48,611 bases of DNA from Candidatus Methanomethylophilaceae archaeon (GTDB taxonomy: Archaea > Thermoplasmatota > Thermoplasmata > Methanomassiliicoccales > Methanomethylophilaceae), in NCBI GenBank assembly GCA_944321505.1, contig CALULN010000012.1:1-48611 (forward strand), read 5' to 3'. The notes below the pieces were generated by a model. That model did not search any database. It saw only the letters and a list, made by a program, of their open reading frames with translations, and was not told the DNA's origin. Positions 40,969-48,611 of this stretch are shown here, piece after piece; within the stretch, counting starts at the first letter, position 1, and each line of letters opens with the position of its first letter. The position numbers were made by a program, and so were the translations under genes.

Positions 40969-43900
40969 TCACAGGGCGTTCACGATGGCGCAGATCCTGT
41001 CGACCTCTCCTTCAGGGTTCTTCCACCACTTCGTACTCCAGATCCGGTGTATCCTCCATCCTCTGGACTCCAGGTAGTTCTGGCGGTGGAAGTCCCTCTC
41101 CCTGGCGGAGGGGGAGCTGTGGTACAGCTTGCCGTCGCATTCGATGCCCAATACGTATTTTCCGTCCTTGCGGACGGCCAGGTCTATCCTGTATCCTCCG
41201 ACGCCGACCTGCGTGTCCACCTGCAGGCCTCTGGCCGAGAGGGCGTCGTAGACCTGGTTCTCGAAGTCGCTGTCGAACTGGAGGTCCCCTGCGGCGCCGG
41301 TGTCCCCGAAGGACGTCAGCAGGGATTCGGCCGCGGCGGTGTCGCCCGAGCTGACGGCGCAGGAGTACTGCAGGTAGCTCTTCAGCAGCTTCGGCCCGTC
41401 GTTCTTGGATCCGCTGACATCCAGGTCCTCGGGGTCGAAGGACATCACCACGTGCACCTTCTTCTTGGACCTGCTGACGGCGACGTTGAGGCGGTTCTCG
41501 CCGCCCTCCTGCCCCAGCCATCCGAAGTTGCGGACCAGCCTGCCGCTCTCGTTCTTCGCGTATCCGACGGAGAAAATGATGATGTCCCTCTCGTCTCCCT
41601 GGACGGTCTCGATGTTCTTCACGAACAGGCCCACGTCCTCGCCGTTCTCCACACGGCCGGTCTCGGCGTCGACCATGGCTGCGAAGGCCGGGTCCTTGCG
41701 GCACTCCTTGTCGATGGTGTCGTCGATCAGGTCCCTCTGGGTTATGTTGAAGGTGATTATCCCTATTGTCTCGGATTCCTTCCTCTCCTTCAGGATCTGC
41801 TTGAGCAGCTTCACCGTGTACTCCGCCTCCTTGAGGTTGGAGCGGTTCTGCCACCTGGCGTCCTTCATCATGTGGACCTCGATGGGAGGCTTCTCGGGGG
41901 GCTCAGGGTTGGGGCAGACGAACAGCTGGCCGTGGTAAAAGGCGTAGTTGGAGAACGCGATGAGCTCCTCGTACCTGGAGCGGTAGTGGTACCTCAGCAT
42001 GACATCGCGGTACCTGAACCTGGCCAGATCCAGGAGGCTCTCCTCCTCCAGGGCGGCGGTGTCGGATTCGTCCCCTTCGCCCAGGTCGGCGTCTATCCTC
42101 CCTGCGCCCAGGCTGCTGGGGCGCAGCTGCTTGTGGTCTCCTGCCACCACCACCTTCTTCCCCCTCATGATGGCGGGGAGGCCCTTCTCCACGTACATCT
42201 GCGAGGCCTCGTCGAAGATCACCAGGTCCACCACGCCCGCATCCAGCGGGAGGATCTCGGAGACGACCTCAGGGGTCATGAGCCAGATGCGCACGTGCGA
42301 CAGGATCTCCGGTCTGAATTTGGTGATGAACCTGGAGACGCTCCATCTGCGTTTGCTCTCCACCACCCTCCTGATCTCCGGCCCCCTCTTCCCGGAGCCT
42401 ATCTGTGCGATCTCCGCAGAGAGGGTGCTCTCCAGGCTGCTGCGGGCGATTTCCCGCTTATGCTCCACCTCCTTGCCGATGGCATCCACTATCGAATCGA
42501 AGTCGTCGATGCAGCACATGACGTCCTTATGGGCGGCTTCGAAGCGTTCCATGCGGTCGTAGACCAGTCTGTTGAAGATGGCCGTGCTGGCATCCGCGTA
42601 GCGGTCGCTGCCGGCGAGGGCGGTGACGGAGGAGAGGTAGTCCCTCTCGATGGGCGTCATGGCGTCGAACGCGGGGCGCACCTGCGTGTATGCGTCGTAG
42701 TCCGATATCCCCATCCTGATGCTCTTGGGATCGGTGACCATCAGACCGGTGTCGGCTGGATCCGTGGCGGTGAAGTACTCGGACTGGATGGCTTTGGCCT
42801 TCTTCTTCAGCTTCCCCTTGGAGAATATGCGGGCGAGGAAGTTCTTGGACCTCCATTCCGCCACGCTGTCATCCAGGTCTCTGGCGGCATCACCGAATGC
42901 GAAGAGCTCCGGACGGCTCATGTCCTGACGCACCCTCCTCAGCCATGGATAGGTTCTCTCTATGCCGATGAAAGTGTCCAGTTTCGCCGCGGTGCGTGGG
43001 TCGATGAATATGTCCCTGCACCTCTCCAGGGTGGCGTAGTCGGCGGCAGTGAGCGAAGGGACGATGGCTTCGCCCACCTTCTTGTACCTGTTGTATGAGG
43101 CCTGGTCTTCGAGGCGGATGCCGGTGTCCATGCGGTAGAGCTTGTACGGCTCGATACCGAAGTCGTCGGGGGTGTAGAGCACCTTCGACAGCTCCCTGAG
43201 GCGGTCGAGGCGGTGGTCGATGCCCATGGATACGGCGTCCAGCCCCTCGGTGCACGGAGCTGTGAGGGAAGCGGAGTCCAGCATCGTCCTCAGCTGCCCG
43301 TAGAACAGGTCCTTGTTGGATACGTCGTCCACCAGCATGGCGTACTTGGACAGCGGCCCGAGCCTGGAGTAGACCACGTCCAGGGCTGTCTTCTTCTCCG
43401 AGACGAGGATGACGGTCTTCCCCCTGCTGGCGTAGTCCGTGATGAGGCTGGTAATCACCTGCGACTTCCCGGTACCCGGGGGGCCCTGCACGACCAGGCT
43501 GTCCAACCTGCTCAGCGCCGACAGGACGTTCTCCTGAGAGGCGTCGAGGCGGTTGATGTAGAACAGGTCCTCCTCCTTGGGCTCCTCCATCCTCATCGGC
43601 TCCGAAGGGCCGTCGGATCTGAAATCGAGGTCCTCCGCTTTGGAGAGGAGGTCCTTGAGCAGGCTGTTGACCATGCCCTCCTCCAGCATGGTCTCGAAGT
43701 CACGCTGCACCGCGCTGGTGCAGCTGGGGAACTTGCCGAGGACGGCGCACCTCTCTATGTGCAGCTCCCCCATGGCGTACCTGGGGAACTGGTCGGCAAG
43801 GTAGCTGCGGAAACCGTCCACGTCTCCGAGGTCGTCCTTCAGCTCCAGGCCGTTGGCCCTGTAGAACCCGGAGAGGTCCGAGATGAACGTCCCCGCCGCG

Positions 43901-44655
43901 GCATCGTCGATGGTGCAGTCCGGGAGGGGCTTGGAGATGCCGGTGAACTTCTGCTGGGCCAGGATGAGGACGCTGTTGTACACGGGGTCCCTGGACGGGT
44001 CGATGCGCAGCCGGACGTCCCCTCCGCGGACAGCCTTGACGGGGAACAGCGCCAGCGGCGCACGGACGTCGAAGTCCTCGCCGGAGAGCCTCCCCTTGAC
44101 GAAGGGGTATGCGACGTACAGATCGTTCTGACCCTTGTCCCTGAGGTCCTTCTCCGCGTCCCTTATCACCTTCACGGCGCGGCGGTATCTGGACTCGTCC
44201 TCCAGGTCCCCTGTCCTGGGGTCGCCGAGGACCACCTCCTTCCCGGAGAAGAGCAGGCTGTAGAGGTCGGGGAGGTAGGATATGTCGAACGAGTAGCGCT
44301 CCACGATTTTCGGGAGGTAGAGCATGCGGTTGCGGCGGTTGAGGGAAACCAGCTTCTTCTCCAGCTCCTTCATCACCTTGGACACGCTCTCATCCATGGC
44401 CACGGCGCTCTCGGAGACCGGACGGTAGCGGTCAATGACCTCCAGGAACGCGGGTGCGTAGTTCTCCATGAAGGACGACCCGATCCCCGGCACGGCTCCG
44501 AAATCGGAGACGGTCTTGGGGCGGAGCTCCGCGATGCCCTCCAGCGCATCGTCGGTGCACACCAGCGGGGTCCTGCCTGTCTCGGCCTTCCCCTGGTCTT
44601 TGAGTTCGGCCCTCAGTCTGTAGAGTTCAATCAGAAGTTCGTTGTCCGGCGCCAC
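40969..44655 (-). CDS. HRDC - SF1 helicase (DUF4011-like) - MTES_1575/Vsr-like nuclease protein
   Basis: 1228 residues. N-terminal HRDC domain (about 1-78, PKTVSDFGAVPGIGSSF). Then a DUF4011-like segment (VSLNRRNRMLYLPKIV). Superfamily 1 Upf1-like helicase: Walker A VVQGPPGTGKSQ near 389, Walker B VIFDEASQM near 811, GDHKQLRPSS, YHYRSRYEELI, VQGDERDIIIFSVGY and NVAVSRSKKK. C-terminal endonuclease: GYRIDLAVRKDG near 1153 and GIECDGKLYHSS near 1169, the D...ExD pattern of the MTES_1575 nuclease fold. Similar helicase-nuclease chains act in phage defence; that role here is inferred. GTG start; TATA element CATATTAAACC about 25 bp upstream. Confidence 0.88.
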   Translation of the reverse strand: MAPDNELLIELYRLRAELKDQGKAETGRTPLVCTDDALEGIAELRPKTVSDFGAVPGIGSSFMENYAPAFLEVIDRYRPVSESAVAMDESVSKVMKELEKKLVSLNRRNRMLYLPKIVERYSFDISYLPDLYSLLFSGKEVVLGDPRTGDLEDESRYRRAVKVIRDAEKDLRDKGQNDLYVAYPFVKGRLSGEDFDVRAPLALFPVKAVRGGDVRLRIDPSRDPVYNSVLILAQQKFTGISKPLPDCTIDDAAAGTFISDLSGFYRANGLELKDDLGDVDGFRSYLADQFPRYAMGELHIERCAVLGKFPSCTSAVQRDFETMLEEGMVNSLLKDLLSKAEDLDFRSDGPSEPMRMEEPKEEDLFYINRLDASQENVLSALSRLDSLVVQGPPGTGKSQVITSLITDYASRGKTVILVSEKKTALDVVYSRLGPLSKYAMLVDDVSNKDLFYGQLRTMLDSASLTAPCTEGLDAVSMGIDHRLDRLRELSKVLYTPDDFGIEPYKLYRMDTGIRLEDQASYNRYKKVGEAIVPSLTAADYATLERCRDIFIDPRTAAKLDTFIGIERTYPWLRRVRQDMSRPELFAFGDAARDLDDSVAEWRSKNFLARIFSKGKLKKKAKAIQSEYFTATDPADTGLMVTDPKSIRMGISDYDAYTQVRPAFDAMTPIERDYLSSVTALAGSDRYADASTAIFNRLVYDRMERFEAAHKDVMCCIDDFDSIVDAIGKEVEHKREIARSSLESTLSAEIAQIGSGKRGPEIRRVVESKRRWSVSRFITKFRPEILSHVRIWLMTPEVVSEILPLDAGVVDLVIFDEASQMYVEKGLPAIMRGKKVVVAGDHKQLRPSSLGAGRIDADLGEGDESDTAALEEESLLDLARFRYRDVMLRYHYRSRYEELIAFSNYAFYHGQLFVCPNPEPPEKPPIEVHMMKDARWQNRSNLKEAEYTVKLLKQILKERKESETIGIITFNITQRDLIDDTIDKECRKDPAFAAMVDAETGRVENGEDVGLFVKNIETVQGDERDIIIFSVGYAKNESGRLVRNFGWLGQEGGENRLNVAVSRSKKKVHVVMSFDPEDLDVSGSKNDGPKLLKSYLQYSCAVSSGDTAAAESLLTSFGDTGAAGDLQFDSDFENQVYDALSARGLQVDTQVGVGGYRIDLAVRKDGKYVLGIECDGKLYHSSPSARERDFHRQNYLESRGWRIHRIWSTKWWKNPEGEVDRICAIVNAL

Positions 44656-44694
44656 GAGGGCTCAGCGTCTATAGGGTTTAATATGGTTTGCAGT

Positions 44695-44712
44695 GCCGGG
44701 CTTAAGCCCGGC
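44695..44712. terminator. 18-bp perfect palindrome after ribH
   Basis: GCCGGGCTTAAGCCCGGC, seven bases after the ribH stop on the minus strand. No U-run follows. Best explained as the end of the rib transcript, but it also lies upstream of the helicase promoter and could bind a dimeric regulator. Confidence 0.5.
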
Positions 44713-44719
44713 AAAGGGG

Positions 44720-45133
44720 TCACTTCCCGAGCCTCTTGAGCATCTTGACGGCTGCGTCCACGACGTCCCTGCCCTTCTCGATCCTGTCCAGGGCCTGGAG
44801 CTCGGTCATGCCGGGTCCGGTGACGCCGAAGGTCACGGGCTTGTCGTACTCGGTGGACATGTCCATGATTCTCCTGGATGCCTGAGCCACCACGACCTCG
44901 TCGTGCTTCGTCTCGCCCTGGATGACCGCGCCCAGGGTGATCACGGCGTCGATCTCCGGGTCCTCCAGGAGGGTCTTTATGGCCAGGGGCATCTCGAACA
45001 CCCCAGGGACCATGATGGTCCTGGCTATCTCCACGCCGAGGAAGTCAGCTTCGGCCTTGGCCCTCTCGATCATGAGGGATGTGACCTCGTAGTTGAACTC
45101 CGCCGCTACCATTCCAAGCTTGTACTGCTTCAT
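44720..45133 (-). CDS. ribH: 6,7-dimethyl-8-ribityllumazine synthase
   Basis: Condenses the ribityl-pyrimidine with dihydroxybutanone phosphate. The protein has LGMVAAEFNYEVTSLM, VPGVFEMPLAIK, LGAVIQGETKHDEVV with the catalytic His, and VTFGVTG. 137 residues from the ATG at 45133; a GTG at 45142 overlapping the ribC stop is also possible. Last gene of ribB-ribL-ribC-ribH. Confidence 0.95.
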   Translation of the reverse strand: MKQYKLGMVAAEFNYEVTSLMIERAKAEADFLGVEIARTIMVPGVFEMPLAIKTLLEDPEIDAVITLGAVIQGETKHDEVVVAQASRRIMDMSTEYDKPVTFGVTGPGMTELQALDRIEKGRDVVDAAVKMLKRLGK

Positions 45134-45138
45134 ACCGA

Positions 45139-46038
<900 letters not shown>

Positions 46039-46046
<8 letters not shown>

Positions 46047-46737
46047 CCCCGAACACCTTCCAGGCGTCAAGGATCTGGTCGCCGGTGATGAAGGAGTACC
46101 CCTCCCTCTCGGCGATGGCCATGGCCTCCTCCTTGCTGCGGGCTTTTCCGTCGTCGCCGAGCATCTCGCAGATGGTCGCCGACGGCTTCACGCCGGCCAT
46201 CATCATCAGGGCGGTGCAGAGCTCGGTGTGCCCCTTCCTGTCCCTCAGTATGTGCTCCGAGGTGTTGAGGAGGTGGACATGGCCGGGCGCTCTGAACCTC
46301 TCGCCCAGCAGGCGCCTGCGCTCCTCGGCGGGGGCGTCGGCGAAGACGGTGTCCGCATACAGGCGGATGGTCTTGGCGCGGTCGGCGTCGGTGATGCCGG
46401 TGTATGTGTCGCGTGCGTTGATGGTGATGCCGAAGGATGACTTGGTGCGGTCGTAGGGTATGTCGGTGGGCGCCATGTCCTTCAGAAGGGGGTGCCTGCC
46501 GGACGCCTCCCAGAACACGTCGGAGAGGAAAGGCAGACCCAGCTCCTCTGCTGCGGCGTAAGGGGTGGTGGTGCAGAGTAGCCCGCCGGCATGATTCCTC
46601 ATGTCGCGTACCGTCTCGGCGGTGATGAACTGCGACCCGACGGTCATGTCGGTCTCCCTCTCTCTGTCGTCGAAGTCGTAGACAAGGACGGGACGGCCTG
46701 CGCGGACGTCCTCAAGGACCTTCAGGATGCATGTCAT
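46039..46737 (-). CDS. ribB: 3,4-dihydroxy-2-butanone-4-phosphate synthase
   Basis: Makes the four-carbon unit of riboflavin from ribulose 5-phosphate. The acidic metal site is DFDDRERETDM near residue 21; the C-terminal block has RAPGHVHLL and DRKGHTELCTALMMMAGV. 232 residues, no GTP cyclohydrolase II domain. First gene of the rib operon; a GTTTATTAG TATA element near 46759-46768 is about 25 bp from the ATG, so the message is probably leaderless. No FMN riboswitch-like leader is present. Confidence 0.95.
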
Positions 46738-46864
46738 GACGCCAGGTTATCTGATGCGGCTCTAATAAACGGCTGGTCATTTACCGCGAATGTGGTAGCA
46801 CGGACCGTCCGCCGTAACGGAGGGCTCCGAACCGTTAATATAAAGGATGGCATTAGAGCGCAGC

Positions 46865-47905
46865 ATGCCCGGCCACAGGCAGAGCGAACTCGCCGACAAC
46901 CCCATGTTCTGGCAGGTATGCGGACTCCCCGACCAGCTCAGGCACGCCCTGGACTGCCTGATTTTCAACGTCAGGGAGACCAGGAAGGCGGCGATCTGCG
47001 GCATGGGAACATGCGCCACCGCCGGCCGCATAATCTCCGAATACATGGACGAGGCCGGCGGCCGCCAGGTGCAGGTCCTGAAGGGCATCGATATGCCCGC
47101 TTGGGTCGACAGGGACACCACGGTCATAGTCATCTCCTACTCGGGCAACACCCAGGAGACCCTCCACAGCTACCGTTCCGCCATGAGGAAGGGCGCACAG
47201 GTCGTCTGCATCACCGCTGGCGGAAGGCTGGCGGAGATGGCCAATCAGGACGGCTGCACCGTCATCTCCGTACCCGGAGGCTACGAGTCGAGGGGCGCCC
47301 TGGGCTTCATGGTGGGCTTCACGTTCAAGGTCCTCATGGCTGCGGGCTTCATCCCCTCCGACGAGGACCTCTCCTCGGTCATACCGTCCCTGAGGCAGCA
47401 TCTGCTGCAGTACACAGAGACCGATGACAACGAGGCCCGCAAGATCGCGGAGCTGTGCGGCGACAAGGCCGTGGTCGTCTACAGCTTCTTCAACATGCTG
47501 TCGGCATCCCTCAGATGGAAGTCCCAGATCAACGAGAACTCCAGGGTCCTGGCCTTCTGCGGCACCATGCCTGAGTTCAACCACAACGAGCTGGTGGGAT
47601 GGACCGCCGACGAGAAGATGAGCGGCGACTTCTTCCCCATCGTCCTCCTGGACGATGGCGCCTCGAAGATGCTGAGGTGCATGGCGGAGACCCCTGTGGA
47701 TATGCTGAAGGACAGCGGTGTGGACGTGTACGTGCACCACATCTCCGGCGGTTCCGTGCTCGAGAAGACCCTCAAAGCGGTCATCACCGGCGACATAGTG
47801 TCCCTGTACCTCCAGGGAATGGTGAGGGACTCCCACCGCTATGCCACCTCCGTCGATGACATCAAGGGCATCATGGAGAGGGGCAGGTCCCCCCGTCGCA
47901 GGTGA
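46865..47905 (+). CDS. bifunctional phosphoglucose/phosphomannose isomerase
   Basis: SIS-domain sugar-phosphate isomerase interconverting fructose 6-phosphate with glucose or mannose 6-phosphate. Motifs: CGMGTCATAGRII, VISYSGNTQETL (sugar-phosphate Ser loop), the catalytic region INENSRVLAFCGTMPEFNHNELVGW, and a His in HHISGG. The TATA element GTTAATATAAAGG at 46833-46845 puts transcription at about 46865, so the ATG there (346 residues) is preferred over 46847. Length and motifs are standard for the archaeal PGI/PMI family. Confidence 0.93.
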   Translation: MPGHRQSELADNPMFWQVCGLPDQLRHALDCLIFNVRETRKAAICGMGTCATAGRIISEYMDEAGGRQVQVLKGIDMPAWVDRDTTVIVISYSGNTQETLHSYRSAMRKGAQVVCITAGGRLAEMANQDGCTVISVPGGYESRGALGFMVGFTFKVLMAAGFIPSDEDLSSVIPSLRQHLLQYTETDDNEARKIAELCGDKAVVVYSFFNMLSASLRWKSQINENSRVLAFCGTMPEFNHNELVGWTADEKMSGDFFPIVLLDDGASKMLRCMAETPVDMLKDSGVDVYVHHISGGSVLEKTLKAVITGDIVSLYLQGMVRDSHRYATSVDDIKGIMERGRSPRRR

Positions 47906-47939
47906 CCCCGTTTTTATACCCGTGACCGCATGTCCGGCC

Positions 47940-48611
47940 ATGAACGATGACGCCCGCTACATCAGAGAGAACGTCATGGCCCACAACAGGTGGTTCGAGG
48001 AATGCATCCCGATGATCGCCTCAGAGAACCTCATGAGCCCGCTGGCCAAGGAGCTCCTGATCTCGGATTTCGCTGACAGATACGCGGAAGGCCTCCCCGG
48101 CAAGCGCTACTACCAGGGGAACATCTACGTCGACAATGTGGAGCTGAAGGCCATCGAGCTGGCGAAGGACCTGTTCAAGGCTGATTTCGCGGACGTCCGC
48201 CCCATCTCGGGAACCGTGGCCAACATGGCCGTCCTGTTCGCATTCGCACAGCCCGGGGACACCATCACCACCTGCGCTCTCGCCCAGGGGGCGCACATCT
48301 CCACGCAGAAGTTCGGGGCCTTCGGGCAGAGGGGCGTCCAGTCGGTCCAGTACCCGTTCAACGTCGAGGACATGAACCTCGACGTGGACGGCACCATCAA
48401 GATGCTGAAGGAGGTGAGGCCGAAGGTGGCCCAGTTCGGTTTGTCGGTCTTCCTCTTCCCTCCGCCCCTCAGGGAGCTGCAGGACACCTTCAACGAGATC
48501 GGATGCCTCGTATGGGAGGACTGCGCCCACGTACTCGGCCTCATCGCCGGCGGCCAGTTCCACGACCCCCTCAGGGAGGGCGTGAACATCGTGTCCTCCT
48601 CGACGCACAAG
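47940..48611 (+). CDS. glyA: serine hydroxymethyltransferase (3' end outside window)
   Basis: PLP enzyme interconverting serine and glycine with a one-carbon carrier (tetrahydromethanopterin or folate). Visible motifs: MIASENLMSPLAKELL, GLPGKRYYQGNIYVDNVE, RPISGTVANMAVLFA and, at the right edge, SSSTHK, whose lysine is the PLP anchor. The window ends right after this lysine. A TTTTTATACC element at 47911-47920 lies about 25 bp from the ATG, suggesting a leaderless message. Confidence 0.95.
   Translation, partial: MNDDARYIRENVMAHNRWFEECIPMIASENLMSPLAKELLISDFADRYAEGLPGKRYYQGNIYVDNVELKAIELAKDLFKADFADVRPISGTVANMAVLFAFAQPGDTITTCALAQGAHISTQKFGAFGQRGVQSVQYPFNVEDMNLDVDGTIKMLKEVRPKVAQFGLSVFLFPPPLRELQDTFNEIGCLVWEDCAHVLGLIAGGQFHDPLREGVNIVSSSTHK

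Noticed and set aside
40966-43098. 710-codon open frame antisense to the helicase-nuclease
   Set aside because: Shadow frame; the opposite strand has all helicase motifs in order.
44695-44712. Insertion-sequence or attachment-site end
   Set aside because: A lone palindrome with no partner repeat, target duplication or transposase nearby; fits a transcript end.
46738-46864. FMN riboswitch before ribB
   Set aside because: TATA spacing leaves no leader, and no RFN-like hairpins are present.

Overview
This window is a GC-rich, densely coded stretch of an archaeal chromosome. Archaeal hallmarks are glycerol-1-phosphate dehydrogenase (egsA), the archaeosine transglycosylase TgtA, the KEOPS subunit Pcc1, Pth2, UPF0179, the archaeal-type RibC and RibL, a ThiD-ThiN fusion, and TATA boxes about 26 bp upstream of starts with almost no 5' leader. 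Superoxide reductase, rubredoxin, two Isf-type iron-sulfur flavoproteins and the anaerobic ThiH point to an anaerobe. The flavoprotein repertoire and an amber codon inside a conserved gene fit a methanogen of the Methanomassiliicoccales type, which can use TAG for pyrrolysine. That placement is inference; no methanogenesis or pyl gene lies here.

Layout. 1-9.2 kb: a membrane-anchored FKBP isomerase (partial), thiM, pth2, a small unknown gene, tgtA overlapping pcc1 tail to tail, superoxide reductase, two Isf flavoproteins around a HisA-related gene, egsA, UPF0179 and an ACT-domain protein. 9.3-16.5 kb: a complete set for arginine from glutamate via ArgJ, as argC-argJ-argB-argD leftward and argG-argH rightward. 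16.6-24.2 kb: two small unknown genes, thiDN, rubredoxin plus a metallo-hydrolase, a cytidylate-kinase-like gene, then a leftward bacterial-style thiazole operon thiS-thiF-thiG-thiH-(tenI-thiE). thiS has no ATG, GTG or TTG start and probably begins at CTG.

24.2-34.5 kb is more accessory: an archaeal AAA ATPase, a MATE exporter, an unknown coiled-coil protein, a CsoR regulator and P1B metal ATPase with three matching operator palindromes, then a divergent pair made of an HExxH metallopeptidase and a protein resembling an SMC/OLD-like ATPase with a destroyed P-loop. An EFR1 flavodoxin-ferredoxin protein follows.

34.5-48.6 kb: an IMPACT/YigZ gene with an in-frame amber codon, an MFS transporter, tRNA-Thr, a zinc-ribbon/PUA/PAPS-reductase-like/ferredoxin protein, an aminotransferase, a scar where a TDT transporter remnant and a surface-protein remnant are fused head to head, a 1228-residue HRDC-helicase-nuclease protein, the riboflavin/FAD operon ribB-ribL-ribC-ribH, a phosphosugar isomerase, and the start of glyA.

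The most interesting items are the in-frame TAG in the IMPACT gene, the start codon of thiS, the TenI-ThiE fusion in a clostridial-like thiazole operon next to an archaeal ThiN, the peptidase/pseudo-ATPase pair, the CsoR operators and the deletion scar.
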